64,000 nt of DNA from Acutalibacter sp. 1XD8-36 (GTDB taxonomy: Bacteria > Bacillota > Clostridia > Oscillospirales > Acutalibacteraceae), in assembly GCF_009917525.1 (NCBI RefSeq), contig NZ_QZDU01000001.1, positions 372,001-436,000 on the forward strand, given 5' to 3'. The position numbers were made by a program, and so were the translations under genes. Of this stretch, positions 8,138 to 16,920 are shown piece by piece. The first letter of the stretch is position 1. Every line of letters starts with the position of its first letter. The notes beneath the pieces were generated by a model that was not told the DNA's origin, searched no databases, and worked only from the letters and a program-made list of their open reading frames with translations.

Positions 8138-8211
8138 TATATCATCTCCGTATACCGTCAAAATGCGGCTTACTGTTAAAAATCTGTTTCAAAGCTCGTC
8201 TCTAATGTATA

Positions 8212-8240
8212 TTGCAATTTAGGCCTAAATCATGTATACT
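8212..8240 (+). promoter_or_regulatory. Sigma-A promoter for transketolase operon
   Basis: TTGCAA (8212-8217) and TATACT (8235-8240) with a 17-base spacer, about 80 bases upstream of the transketolase start. The rest of the 8138-8320 gap holds no gene. Confidence 0.75.
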
Positions 8241-8320
8241 TTATTAAGGAATGAGAGCAAAGCCTCTTTTCTCCGTAAAGCATAAATCGTAAAATCTGAA
8301 CGAAAGAAAGGATTGGACTC

Positions 8321-9160
8321 ATGGACGCAGAAAAAAGACAGTCCCTTGCGCTTACAGCAGCCAAGGTCCGTGCTGGTATCATCGAGGGCGTATATAACGC
8401 CAAATCCGGTCACCCTGGAGGTTCCCTCTCCTCTGCCGACATTTTCACCTATCTGTATTTTGAAAAGCTTAATATTGACCCTCAAAATCCCAAATGCCCA
8501 GACAGGGACCGCTTCGTGCTCTCCAAGGGCCACTGTGCCCCAGGTCTGTATGCCGCTTTGTCACTTCGCGGGTATTTCTCCCCCGACGAGCTGAAAAAGC
8601 TGCGGCATATCGGGGCAATGCTCCAGGGTCACCCGGACATGAAGGGCACCCCCGGCGTTGACATGAGCACCGGCTCCCTGGGCCAGGGCATTTCAGCCGC
8701 TGTTGGCATGGCTCTTGCAGCAAAAATGGACGGCAAGGACTATAAGGTTTACTGTCTCTTGGGCGACGGAGAGATACAGGAGGGCCAGGTCTGGGAGGCT
8801 GTAATGTTTGCAGCCCACCGCGGCCTCGACAATCTATGCCTTATACTTGACTATAACGGCCTGCAGATAGACGGTGACGTAGAAAAGGTCGCTGGTATTG
8901 AGCCCATTGACGAGAAGTTCCGCTCCTTCGGCTGCGAGGTCACTGTTGCGGATGGTCACGATTTTGACAGCATTGACGACGCCTTTAACGCTGCCGGTAA
9001 GTGCTCCGGCAAGCCCTTCGCCATCATTGCCAAAACCACCAAGGGCAAGGGCGTAAGCTTTATGGAGAATCAGGCCGGCTGGCACGGCAAAGCCCCCAGT
9101 GCCGAGCAGTATGCACAGGCTATGGACGAGCTTAACGCTGCCATTGCCAGCCTGTCCTGA
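8321..9160 (+). CDS. Transketolase, N-terminal (thiamine diphosphate-binding) subunit
   Basis: 279 residues matching the first third of transketolase: 'KSGHPGGSLSSADIF' near residue 28, 'SKGHCAPGLYAAL' near 67, and the ThDP/metal motif 'GDGEIQEGQVWEA' near 146 followed by 'DYNGLQIDG'. With the C-terminal subunit it transfers two-carbon units between pentose-phosphate sugars. Split transketolases of this kind are common in clostridia and archaea; the partner is at 9568-10521. ATG preceded by AGAAAGGA. A VOC gene is inserted between the two halves. Confidence 0.95.
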   Translation: MDAEKRQSLALTAAKVRAGIIEGVYNAKSGHPGGSLSSADIFTYLYFEKLNIDPQNPKCPDRDRFVLSKGHCAPGLYAALSLRGYFSPDELKKLRHIGAMLQGHPDMKGTPGVDMSTGSLGQGISAAVGMALAAKMDGKDYKVYCLLGDGEIQEGQVWEAVMFAAHRGLDNLCLILDYNGLQIDGDVEKVAGIEPIDEKFRSFGCEVTVADGHDFDSIDDAFNAAGKCSGKPFAIIAKTTKGKGVSFMENQAGWHGKAPSAEQYAQAMDELNAAIASLS

Positions 9161-9176
9161 TATTGAGGCGTTTTAT

Positions 9177-9527
9177 ATGAAACTTCGCTGTATTAACATA
9201 GTTTCCCAGGCTCCTGCGGACCTGACTGCATTTTATGAGAATGTGTTTGCCGCAAAAGCCACTGAATTGGTTCCAGGCCGTTGGGAGCTAAAAATTGGGG
9301 ATATAACGCTGGTGTTCACCCATACCAGCGACAATGTGGTTGTTCCCGCTGATAGCTGCGGGCTGGAATTTGAGGTTGAGAACGTAGACGGAGAGTACGA
9401 GCGCATGCTGTCTGCGGGCATAGAAATATCCGCAGCGCCGGTCACATATCCGTGGAAATGGCGTGCATTTGCTGTAAAGGACCCTGATGGTAATAATTTA
9501 GACTTTGTACAATATGTCGGTGAATGA
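9177..9527 (+). CDS. VOC family (glyoxalase/bleomycin resistance-like) protein
   Basis: 116 residues with paired beta-alpha-beta-beta-beta modules of the vicinal oxygen chelate fold: 'CINIVSQAPADLTAFYENVF', 'LEFEVENVDGEYERMLSAGIEI', and the terminal 'FAVKDPDGNNLDFVQYV'. Function is not predictable; members include isomerases, dioxygenases and antibiotic-binding proteins. The open frame runs upstream into transketolase, but the ATG at 9177, 16 bases after that stop and preceded by TTGAGGCG, is the sensible start. It sits inside the transketolase operon. Confidence 0.82.
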   Translation: MKLRCINIVSQAPADLTAFYENVFAAKATELVPGRWELKIGDITLVFTHTSDNVVVPADSCGLEFEVENVDGEYERMLSAGIEISAAPVTYPWKWRAFAVKDPDGNNLDFVQYVGE

Positions 9528-9567
9528 CCGGATACGAGATGAAAATAGAAAGGAAGGCTGTTTGTAT

Positions 9568-10521
9568 ATGGCTGAGATTGTAAAAAAAGCTACACGGGAG
9601 AGCTTTGGCGATGCCCTGGTCGAGCTTGGCAAGACCAACCCCGACATTGTGGTGCTGGTAGCCGACCTGGCTGACGCCACAAAAGTCGAGAATTTTGGTA
9701 AGGCATATCCTGACAGATTTATTGAGTGCGGTATAGCAGAAGGCAATATGGTAGGCGTGGCGGCAGGCCTCGCGTCCTGCGGTAAGATACCTTTTGCCAC
9801 ATCCTTTGCCATGTTCTCGGCTGGACGTGCCTTTGAGCAGGTGCGCAACTCCGTGGGCTATCCCCATCTGAATGTGAAGATAGTCGGCTCCCACGCAGGT
9901 ATATCCGTAGGAGAGGACGGCGCTACCCATCAGTGCTGCGAAGATATTGCACTTATGCGCACCATACCTGGCATGGTGGTCCTAAACCCAGCTGACCACT
10001 ATGAGATGAAGGCTGCAGTGAAGGCCGCTGTAGAGCATAACGGTCCTGTATACATCCGGCTGGGCCGTCTGGCTGTGGAGAGCTGTAATAATAACGATGA
10101 CTATAGTTTTGAGATTGGCAAGGGTATCACCCTGCGCGAGGGTGCTGATATCACGGTCATCGCCACCGGACTGATGGTTGGAGAGGCTATAAAGGCCGTG
10201 GATTCTCTGGCAGCTCAGGGAATAAACGCCAGGCTCATTGACATGCACACGGTGAAGCCTCTGGACCAGGAGCTGGTAATCAAAGCAGCTAAGGAGACAA
10301 AGCACATTGTAACTGTTGAGGAGCATAATATTATCGGCGGCCTTGGCGAGGCCGTAGCCGCCTGCCTCTGCGAAAACTGCCCCACCCCACTGATCCGCAT
10401 GGGCGTTAAGGATGTGTACGGGCATTCAGGCCCGGCGCTCGACTTGCTCAAGGAGTTTGGGCTCTGCGCTGAGGGCATTGAGGCTACTGTAAAGGATGTA
10501 CTTAATGGTAATCATCCGTGA
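9568..10521 (+). CDS. Transketolase, C-terminal subunit
   Basis: 317 residues covering the pyrimidine-binding and C-terminal domains: 'VVLVADLADATKVENFGKAYPDRFIECGIAEGNMVGVAAGLA' region (about 28-70) is the transketolase motif with the catalytic Glu that activates thiamine; 'GISVGEDGATHQC' near 112 and a C-terminal domain at about 190-310. Forms the active enzyme with the subunit encoded at 8321-9160. Upstream codons exist in frame, but AAGGAAGG lies nine bases before the ATG at 9568. The next gene's start overlaps this stop. Confidence 0.95.
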   Translation: MAEIVKKATRESFGDALVELGKTNPDIVVLVADLADATKVENFGKAYPDRFIECGIAEGNMVGVAAGLASCGKIPFATSFAMFSAGRAFEQVRNSVGYPHLNVKIVGSHAGISVGEDGATHQCCEDIALMRTIPGMVVLNPADHYEMKAAVKAAVEHNGPVYIRLGRLAVESCNNNDDYSFEIGKGITLREGADITVIATGLMVGEAIKAVDSLAAQGINARLIDMHTVKPLDQELVIKAAKETKHIVTVEEHNIIGGLGEAVAACLCENCPTPLIRMGVKDVYGHSGPALDLLKEFGLCAEGIEATVKDVLNGNHP

Positions 10522-10936
10522 TGCAATCCTTAACGACGCTCCCTCTCTATATCACTTGAACTGTGTTTCCATGGGCTATGAGTACCCTGAAGAAAAGACT
10601 GCTGTTCAACTGGAGAAGCTGCTGAGCAGCAGGCGTGACAAGATTTTAGTCGTTGAGCTAGATAACCAAGTTGTAGGTTATCTGCACCTCGTGGACTATG
10701 ATTTGCTTTACTTTGGCCCTATGAAAAATATTATGGGTATTGCAGTAGACCCCAAGCACCGGCGCATGGGTATTGGTAAGGCTCTGCTTGAAGCTGGTGA
10801 AGAATGGGCTAGAGAGAGCGGTGCTGAAGGTGTTCGCCTGGTGTCTGGAGAGGGCCGTACAGAAGCACATACGTTTTACAGAGCGTTAGGGTATGATGGC
10901 AATAAAATGCAGCTTAATTTGAAAAAGATGTTCTAA
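10505..10936 (+). CDS. GNAT family N-acetyltransferase
   Basis: 143-residue single-domain acetyltransferase with the motif A loop 'VDPKHRRMGIGKALLEAGEEWA' (about 86-107) for acetyl-CoA binding and a C-terminal 'AHTFYRALGYD' typical of small GNATs. Substrate unknown. The ATG at 10505 overlaps the transketolase C-subunit end by 17 bases and follows AAAGGA, so it is likely cotranscribed. A strong terminator follows. Confidence 0.88.
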   Translation: MVIIRDAILNDAPSLYHLNCVSMGYEYPEEKTAVQLEKLLSSRRDKILVVELDNQVVGYLHLVDYDLLYFGPMKNIMGIAVDPKHRRMGIGKALLEAGEEWARESGAEGVRLVSGEGRTEAHTFYRALGYDGNKMQLNLKKMF

Positions 10937-10972
10937 AAATTACCCCCCTAGTAAACTAGGGGGGTAATTTAT
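10937..10972 (+). terminator. Strong, probably bidirectional terminator
   Basis: A perfect 15-bp inverted repeat (10937-10951 with 10956-10970) with a TAAA loop and U-rich flanks on both sides. It ends the transketolase operon and may also end the convergent MATE gene transcript. Confidence 0.92.
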
Positions 10973-11012
10973 TAACAGCCTTCAGCTTTGTAACTTCTTT
11001 CACATAAAACTT

Positions 11013-12401
11013 TCAACTTTCCTGCGGCTTCAGACGAACAACCGCCCGCTTCTTTATTATAAAGTAGCATATGCCCCCAATCAGCGAAGCAATAATCCAT
11101 GTTACCGGATAGGAGATAAATAGCACTTCCCACTGAGGCCACACCGCAAACACCGTATATATCCACACCACGCGCAGCACACACACGCTGAACACTGTGT
11201 TGAGCATTGGAACCATAGACGACCCCAGCCCTCTCATGCCGCCAACAAATATACCCATAGCCCCGCAGGTAAAGTATGGTACACTGATAGCCAGCATACG
11301 CGCCTTGCCGTACTCGATAACAGCCGGGTCTGAGGAATATATGCCCAGGAGCGGCTTTGCGGCTAGGTAAGCTCCCACACCCAGCACCAGTCCAACTCCA
11401 GTCACCAGTATCATGCACTGCCACATCACCTTGCTGACCCTGTCTATCTTCTTCGCGCCATAGTTCTGCCCCACAAAACTTTGTGTAGCCTGAGTAAAGG
11501 CGTCCATCGCTGTCCAGACAAAGCCCTCGATATTACCTGCTGCCGTGCTCCCCGCCATGGCAATAGAGCCAAAGGAGTTGATTGTGGACTGGATAAGCAC
11601 ATTGGAGATTGAGAACATAGAGCCCTGGATACCGGCAGGGATACCAATGCGGGCCATCTCCTTGAGCTTATGCTTATAGATTCGCAGCTGCTTCAAGTCC
11701 AGGCGATACACTCCCTCGCTGCGCACAAGACAGAGTATCACCAATGCGGCAGATACACACTGGGATATGACCGTAGCGGTGGCAACTCCCGCCACGCCCA
11801 TGTGCAGGACTATTACGAAGAATAGATTTAGCAGCACATTTATCAAGCCCGCCGTCAACAAAAAGTAGAGCGGGCGCTGAGTATCACCCACTGCCCGAAG
11901 TATTGCCGCGCCAAAGTTATAGAGCATACTTGCGGGCATACCGGCAAAGATTATGCGCATATAGAGCACCGAGTGGTCGATTACATCCGCAGGTGTCTCC
12001 ATCATCTGAAGCAGAGGCCGGGAGAGGCCCATGCCGAGAAAAATAAGCACAACACCGCTGATAGCTGCGGTAAGCATAGAGGTATGTACTGTCTCATACA
12101 GGTCTCTGGTCTGGCCTGCGCCGTAGTACCGGGCGACCAGCACGTTCACGCCGATAGAGAGGCCAATGAACAGGTTTACTATAAGATTGTTCAGTGCGCT
12201 TGTGGAGCCGACAGCTGCCAGGGACTGATTACCGGCAAACCGTCCAACCACCACTACATCGGCGGCGTTAAACAGTAACTGCAATACTCCTGAGAGGGCC
12301 AGCGGCAGCGAGAAGCGTACCAGCTTCCCCAAAAGCGGACCCTCGGTCATGTTGATTTCGTATGTACCCCGGCGCGTCCGGGGCCTCAACCTGAATTTCA
12401 T
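11013..12401 (-). CDS. MATE family efflux transporter
   Basis: 462 residues, 12 predicted helices in two six-helix bundles, with family starts 'MTEGPLLGKLVRFSLPLALSGVLQLLFNAADVVVVGRF' (from about residue 18) and the mirrored second half from about 240. These Na+- or H+-driven exporters expel drugs or metabolites across the cytoplasmic membrane. I keep the ATG at 12401 because AAGGGTAGG lies upstream, though an ATG 17 codons in (at 'MTEGP') would give the usual MATE N-terminus. Substrate cannot be inferred. Confidence 0.92.
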   Translation of the reverse strand: MKFRLRPRTRRGTYEINMTEGPLLGKLVRFSLPLALSGVLQLLFNAADVVVVGRFAGNQSLAAVGSTSALNNLIVNLFIGLSIGVNVLVARYYGAGQTRDLYETVHTSMLTAAISGVVLIFLGMGLSRPLLQMMETPADVIDHSVLYMRIIFAGMPASMLYNFGAAILRAVGDTQRPLYFLLTAGLINVLLNLFFVIVLHMGVAGVATATVISQCVSAALVILCLVRSEGVYRLDLKQLRIYKHKLKEMARIGIPAGIQGSMFSISNVLIQSTINSFGSIAMAGSTAAGNIEGFVWTAMDAFTQATQSFVGQNYGAKKIDRVSKVMWQCMILVTGVGLVLGVGAYLAAKPLLGIYSSDPAVIEYGKARMLAISVPYFTCGAMGIFVGGMRGLGSSMVPMLNTVFSVCVLRVVWIYTVFAVWPQWEVLFISYPVTWIIASLIGGICYFIIKKRAVVRLKPQES

Positions 12402-12442
12402 TTATGAAGCCTACCCTTCTGTTAAAATCACTCTAAATAATT

Positions 12443-12472
12443 ATTATACTACTTATACCTTACTCCACGCAA
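12443..12472 (-). promoter_or_regulatory. Sigma-A promoter for MATE gene
   Basis: Minus-strand TTGCGT (12467-12472), 18-base spacer, TATAAT (12443-12448), 40 bases before the start codon. Confidence 0.6.
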
Positions 12473-12502
12473 GTGATTTCAGCAAAAAAGGGGTAAAAAT
12501 TA

Positions 12503-12540
12503 GAAAAAGAGCCCGGACCTTTCGGCCCGGACCCTTTTTA
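12503..12540 (-). terminator. Terminator of the carbohydrate ABC operon
   Basis: Minus-strand hairpin with 11-bp arms around a GAAA tetraloop (a few G-T pairs), flanked by AAAAA and TTTTTC. It follows the solute-binding protein stop by about 25 bases. Confidence 0.9.
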
Positions 12541-12565
12541 TTCTGTTTAAGTATACTTGAAAATC

Positions 12566-14389
12566 TTACTTCTTCAGACCGTAGACGTCGTAATCCTCGC
12601 TGTAAGCGTCGAAGCCCTGCATCTCGATATTAGCATCGTACTTCTTCTGCCACTCAGTCAGGATGTCAGCCAGCTTGTTCTTGGCAGCAAAATCCTGGAG
12701 GTCGGCAACCAGCTTATCGAACTCCTCGTCACTCTCAGCAGCCATAATCTTGGGCAGCTCAGCCAGACACTGGTCCTGGATGGTCTTCAGGGCTATGCCC
12801 AAATCAGAGGTGGAGTCAATAACGTCGCCCAGACCGGTGTTCTGGTCGGTCTTGAACTTCTGTCCAACCTTCGGGTCCGCCTCGTCATAGGTGCAGAGGT
12901 CTGCCTGGATGGAAACAACCCAGTTCTTAACACCAGAACGCTCATTAACGCCATACTTGAAAGCGTCAACATAGTCAGAGTGGGCAGGCTGAGTCCACAG
13001 CCAAGCGCCGGCAGCATCCTGCTCCTTGGAGGTAATCTTGCCGTAGTCCATGTTCAGGATAGCATTGCCTTCCTCGTCGAACTCGCCGTCCCAGATGGGG
13101 CCTTCGGGGCCGCCCAGAACCTGATACATGGAGCCCTCTTCGGAAATCATCCAGGTAAACAGGTCAAATATACGCTGGGGACGCTCAGCCTTGGTGGTGA
13201 TAACATTTACGTTCCAGCCAGGAGAGCCTGCCTCGTCGCCATAGGTGATTGTATCAGCAGATACAGGGGGGAACTGGGGGAAGGAAGCGAAGTCTGCGCT
13301 AGCAGGGTCGCCAACAACCTCATAAGAGGTAACGTCGCCTGCCTCGGTGGACTTCTCAACGCATACGCGGCGGAAGTTATTTGTGTCGTCCTGAGAGAAG
13401 TCATAGAAGAACAGGGCAGGACGGCCATTGGTCATCTTCTCCAGCCACTGGTCACCGTTGTCGGTGTAGACGTCCTGAGTCCACAGGCCTTCACGGTACC
13501 ACTTATTGACCTCGCGGAGAGCCTCAACAAAGAGAGGAGTGTTGACACACAGGTCAAGCTTGCCCTCTTCCTGAGTGAAGTAGTTCTCAACGATGTTGCG
13601 GCCGCCAAAGGAACGGAAGAAGGACTTGTAGTTCTGCAGGCCACCACCGTTGTTGGTAAAGGCAACGGGAATGATGTCCTGACCACTGTAAGCCTTCAGG
13701 CCGCCCTCAGACAGCTCCTTGGCCTTCAGTGCGTACTGATGAAGGTCCTCCAGGGTGTTCAGGGCGGGCTTGCCGGCAGCCTCGTAGACCTTGGTGTTGA
13801 CTATCCACTGGTCGTTACCGCCAGTAGAAGCCTTACCAGGAGCGCGGGGCCAGTTGGGAATACCGTACAGCTTGCCATCAACCTTCAGCAGCTCACGGGT
13901 CTCCGGTCCTACGTCCTTCTCGAAAGTGCAGCCATCGTACATAAACTGCTCAATCTCAACCAGAGCATTGGCCTGGACGCAGTTCCTCAGAACGCGGCCG
14001 CGGTCAACAATCATGGCGTCGGGAAGGTCGCCGCCAGTCAACATCAGCTGAAGCTTGGAGTCGGAGTCAGCGTCGGGCTTCTCAAAATCAATGTCCACGT
14101 TGAACTTCTCAGACATGAACTTGGAGAAAGCGTCAGCGCCCCACTCTTTAATTTGGGCCCAATCATAGTACCAATAGCAACGGAAAGAATAAGGCTCGCT
14201 CACGTCGTCAGCGCCAGTAGAAACATTGCTGGGCTCACCGTCGTCGCCGCCATTGCTCTCATCGCCGCCGGCGGTGGAGCTGGTAGAGCTGTTGCCCCCG
14301 CTGGATTTATTCCCGCCATCGCCGCAGGCCGCAAACACGCCTACAATCATGACAAGAGCCAGCAACAGGGCCAGAATCTTCTTGCTCAT
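12566..14389 (-). CDS. Carbohydrate ABC transporter substrate-binding lipoprotein
   Basis: 607 residues: a signal peptide with hydrophobic core 'ILALLLALVMIVGVF' and a lipobox ending in Cys (about residue 21, 'VFAAC'), a Ser/Gly/Asn-rich linker to about 55, then a large family 1 extracellular solute-binding fold. Length and the accompanying permeases fit the LplA/YtcQ group of oligosaccharide binders. ATG at 14389 is preceded by AGGAGGA at eight bases; seven upstream codons are ignored. Last gene of the operon after two permeases. Sugar specificity unknown. Confidence 0.92.
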   Translation of the reverse strand: MSKKILALLLALVMIVGVFAACGDGGNKSSGGNSSTSSTAGGDESNGGDDGEPSNVSTGADDVSEPYSFRCYWYYDWAQIKEWGADAFSKFMSEKFNVDIDFEKPDADSDSKLQLMLTGGDLPDAMIVDRGRVLRNCVQANALVEIEQFMYDGCTFEKDVGPETRELLKVDGKLYGIPNWPRAPGKASTGGNDQWIVNTKVYEAAGKPALNTLEDLHQYALKAKELSEGGLKAYSGQDIIPVAFTNNGGGLQNYKSFFRSFGGRNIVENYFTQEEGKLDLCVNTPLFVEALREVNKWYREGLWTQDVYTDNGDQWLEKMTNGRPALFFYDFSQDDTNNFRRVCVEKSTEAGDVTSYEVVGDPASADFASFPQFPPVSADTITYGDEAGSPGWNVNVITTKAERPQRIFDLFTWMISEEGSMYQVLGGPEGPIWDGEFDEEGNAILNMDYGKITSKEQDAAGAWLWTQPAHSDYVDAFKYGVNERSGVKNWVVSIQADLCTYDEADPKVGQKFKTDQNTGLGDVIDSTSDLGIALKTIQDQCLAELPKIMAAESDEEFDKLVADLQDFAAKNKLADILTEWQKKYDANIEMQGFDAYSEDYDVYGLKK

Positions 14390-14500
14390 TGTTTTCGTCC
14401 TCCTAGACAAATTTTATTTTCATTCAGGCCTCGGGCAAAGGACATTATGTCCCCTGCCCCGCCCGGAATGACTGAGATTAGTAAGTGCCTAAGGCATGAT

Positions 14501-15433
14501 TTAGCCCTTAATGGAGCCGACCATTATGCCCTTGAGGAAGTAGCGCTGCAGGAACGGATAAATAGCAACGATGGGCACGATTGATGTAATCATGGTAGCC
14601 ATAGTGATGGAACGCACATTGGTCTGCTTGCCCTTTGAAGCCTCGCCCGCAAAGCTTGCTGCGCCGGCTGCTGCCATGCGCTCTGCAAAGGCCGCCTCAC
14701 TGATAATGCTTAACAGCACAGAGGTCATGGGCTTGAGGTCCTGGTTTGTAATATAGATGTTGGGCATAAACCAGTCGTTCCAGTGATACACGCCAAAGTA
14801 CAGAGCGATGGTCGCAATGATAGGCGTGGAAACAGGCCAGTAAATTTTAAAGAATATCGTGATATAATTCGCACCGTCAATACGTGAGGACTCCTCGAGG
14901 GCGTCCGGCACGGACTGGAAGTATGAGCGCATCAGAATCATGTTCCAGATGTTCACCAGGTTGGGGATTATGTACACCAGGAAATTGTTGCGCAGGCCCA
15001 GGGTCTGGATAAGGAAGTAGGTGGGAATCAGGCCGCCGCCGAAGTACATTGGTATCAGGCAGAAGAACGTATAGAACTTCCTGAACACAAGGTTCTTACG
15101 TGAGAGGCCAAAAGCCATGGCGCCGGTAACCACCAAGCCGCCCGCCGCACCTAAAATAGTCCTTGCGAAGGTTATGCCGTAGGCCTTCCAGATGGTGGGA
15201 TTGGTAAATATCTGCTTATAGTTCGCAATAGTGGGCACGCGGGGGTAAATTGATATGCCGCCCAGAATAGTGTCGTCCGCGTGGTTGAAGGATATGGCAA
15301 GAGAGTTGAGGAAGGGATAAAGCGTTGTCACGAACACTACTACCATGATTACAACCATGGAGATGATTATGACATAATCGCTTACCACTTTCTTTTCTTT
15401 CATTCTATGCTTAGATTCTTTAATACCAGTCAT
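14501..15433 (-). CDS. Carbohydrate ABC transporter permease (LplC/YtcP type)
   Basis: 310 residues, six membrane helices, with the EAA loop near 'DALEESSRIDGANYITIFFKIYWPV' (about 175-200) that contacts the ATPase. The N-terminal 'LYPFLNSLAISFN' is typical of LplC/YtcP partners. Forms the membrane channel with the permease at 15467-16426. The start has AAGGGGG upstream. No ATPase gene is adjacent. Confidence 0.94.
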   Translation of the reverse strand: MTGIKESKHRMKEKKVVSDYVIIISMVVIMVVVFVTTLYPFLNSLAISFNHADDTILGGISIYPRVPTIANYKQIFTNPTIWKAYGITFARTILGAAGGLVVTGAMAFGLSRKNLVFRKFYTFFCLIPMYFGGGLIPTYFLIQTLGLRNNFLVYIIPNLVNIWNMILMRSYFQSVPDALEESSRIDGANYITIFFKIYWPVSTPIIATIALYFGVYHWNDWFMPNIYITNQDLKPMTSVLLSIISEAAFAERMAAAGAASFAGEASKGKQTNVRSITMATMITSIVPIVAIYPFLQRYFLKGIMVGSIKG

Positions 15434-15466
15434 TATGGGGTTCCCCCTTTCTCTTTATTGTGGAGC

Positions 15467-16426
15467 TTAGAACAGGGCGTTCTCACCGGCCTTATCGGCT
15501 ATGGTGTTGGCGACCAGCAGCAGGATGAAGTTGATAATAGACTTCAGCAGGCCTGCGGCAGTACCGTAGGATACACGGCCCAAAGAAATGCCCATACGGA
15601 AGATGTATGTATCGATAACATTAGCATATTCCGTCAGAGCGCCAATGGACAGCTGCTTGGTAAGCATCATGATTTGGTCGAAGTTCGCGTTCAGGATGCC
15701 GCCCACGCTCATAATGAAGAGAAGGATAATGGTGGGTTTGATTGCCTTGATTGTGATATGCCACATCTTCTGGGCGCGGGTAGCGCCGTCGATGTCGGCA
15801 GCCTCATACATCTCAGCGTCAACACCGGCCATAGCGGAGATGTAGATGATGGAGTTCCAGCCCAGTTCCTTCCATGTGTCTGTCACAAGGGCCAGACCCC
15901 AGAAATACTTGCCGTCCTGGAAGAAGCCTATAGGCTTGTCGATAAATCCGGCAGCCATCAGCATCTCATTGACAGCGCCGCCGTCGGTTGACAGGAAGTC
16001 GAACATCAGCAGCGCGCAGACGGTCCAGGAAATAAAGTGGGGCAGATAGCTAACAGTCTGGATAGTTTTTTTGATACCCTGGTTCTTCATCTCGTTAAGC
16101 ATAACGGCGAAGATTATGGGGCAGACGAAACCGATAGTCAGCTTCAGAAGGCTGATTACAAGGGTGTTGCGGAGAACTTGGGGTATGGCGCTGTCGGTAA
16201 CCAGCGATATGAACTGCTTAAAGCCCACCCATTCGCTCTGACCGGGGAAGTCGCCAACACGGAACTCCTGGAAAGCCATTACAAGGCCGTAGATCGGTAT
16301 GTAGCTAAACACGAACAGCAGCAGGATTCCGGGCAGGACCAGTATCTGAAGGTCCCACTGTTCCAGCGCCTGCAAAAAGCCGCTCTTTTTCTTCTTCGGT
16401 GTTTCTGCTACCTTTGGATTAGTCAA
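15467..16426 (-). CDS. Carbohydrate ABC transporter permease (LplB type)
   Basis: 319 residues, six helices after a cytoplasmic Lys-rich N-terminus ('PKKKKSGFLQALEQWDLQ'), with 'IPIYGLVMAFQEF' near residue 50 and the EAA loop 'YEAADIDGATRAQKMWHITIKAIKP' near 220. Both are LplB-family marks. The start codon is TTG at 16426: the nearby ATG is out of frame, and GGGAG lies nine bases upstream of the TTG. First gene of the importer operon. Confidence 0.93.
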   Translation of the reverse strand: MTNPKVAETPKKKKSGFLQALEQWDLQILVLPGILLLFVFSYIPIYGLVMAFQEFRVGDFPGQSEWVGFKQFISLVTDSAIPQVLRNTLVISLLKLTIGFVCPIIFAVMLNEMKNQGIKKTIQTVSYLPHFISWTVCALLMFDFLSTDGGAVNEMLMAAGFIDKPIGFFQDGKYFWGLALVTDTWKELGWNSIIYISAMAGVDAEMYEAADIDGATRAQKMWHITIKAIKPTIILLFIMSVGGILNANFDQIMMLTKQLSIGALTEYANVIDTYIFRMGISLGRVSYGTAAGLLKSIINFILLLVANTIADKAGENALF

Positions 16427-16664
16427 TGCTCATCACTCCCATTGGCTTTCCTGAAGGGAAAGCCATTTTTGATTGTGGGGGCATGCCCCCCAAAAAATCG
16501 ATCCGGACTTACTGAAAGATCCTTAGCTCTCCCTCCCTATACAAGTAGTAGTTGGTTGGACACAAGGAGAGAAAACCTCTCCGGAATCATGCAATATAAC
16601 AAAAACAAACAAGTATATCGCAATCTTCCGTAGCTATAATAACATATCGCCCACTAAAATGCAA
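16427..16664 (-). promoter_or_regulatory. Promoter and structured 5' leader of the carbohydrate ABC operon
   Basis: On the minus strand TTGCAT (16659-16664), 17 bases and TATTAT (16636-16641) form a promoter, predicting a leader of about 200 bases. The leader contains three inverted repeats: GGAGAG/CTCTCC (16566-16571 with 16577-16582), a GGGGGCATGCCCCC palindrome (16477-16490) and GGCTTTCC/GGAAAGCC (16444-16451 with 16457-16464) just before the ribosome site. They may control translation or RNA decay of the first permease gene. I cannot match them to a known riboswitch. The rest of the gap up to 16835 shows no gene. Confidence 0.5.
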
Positions 16665-16835
16665 GCACAATTTGAAATTTTTATTAAAAAATTGTGAATC
16701 TTGCCATGCAACTCAAACAACATAACGGAAACCCACATAAATTCCTCAAGATTTTAGGCTTATTGCCAATTCCCCGGGGGTTCTTCCTCTGCCCTGACGG
16801 ACTTAGGTAGATTTTACCAAATTGCCGCAATTTGC

Positions 16836-16864
16836 TTGCTATTTTGGCGGTTTTAGAGTATACT
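16836..16864 (+). promoter_or_regulatory. Sigma-A promoter for MIF-like gene
   Basis: TTGCTA (16836-16841), 17-base spacer, TATACT (16859-16864), 56 bases before the start codon. Confidence 0.7.
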
Positions 16865-16920
16865 GGCATTGTTTGGTAGGCCATACTAAAAATAATATAG
16901 CAAAGAGAGGACGGAATCAT

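Noticed and set aside
12557-14584. 675-codon open frame on the plus strand over the ABC binding-protein gene
   Set aside because: It is the exact complement of a well-supported lipoprotein gene; the translation is Leu/Val-rich with no motifs and no ribosome site. G/C-ending codons on the true strand leave few stops opposite.
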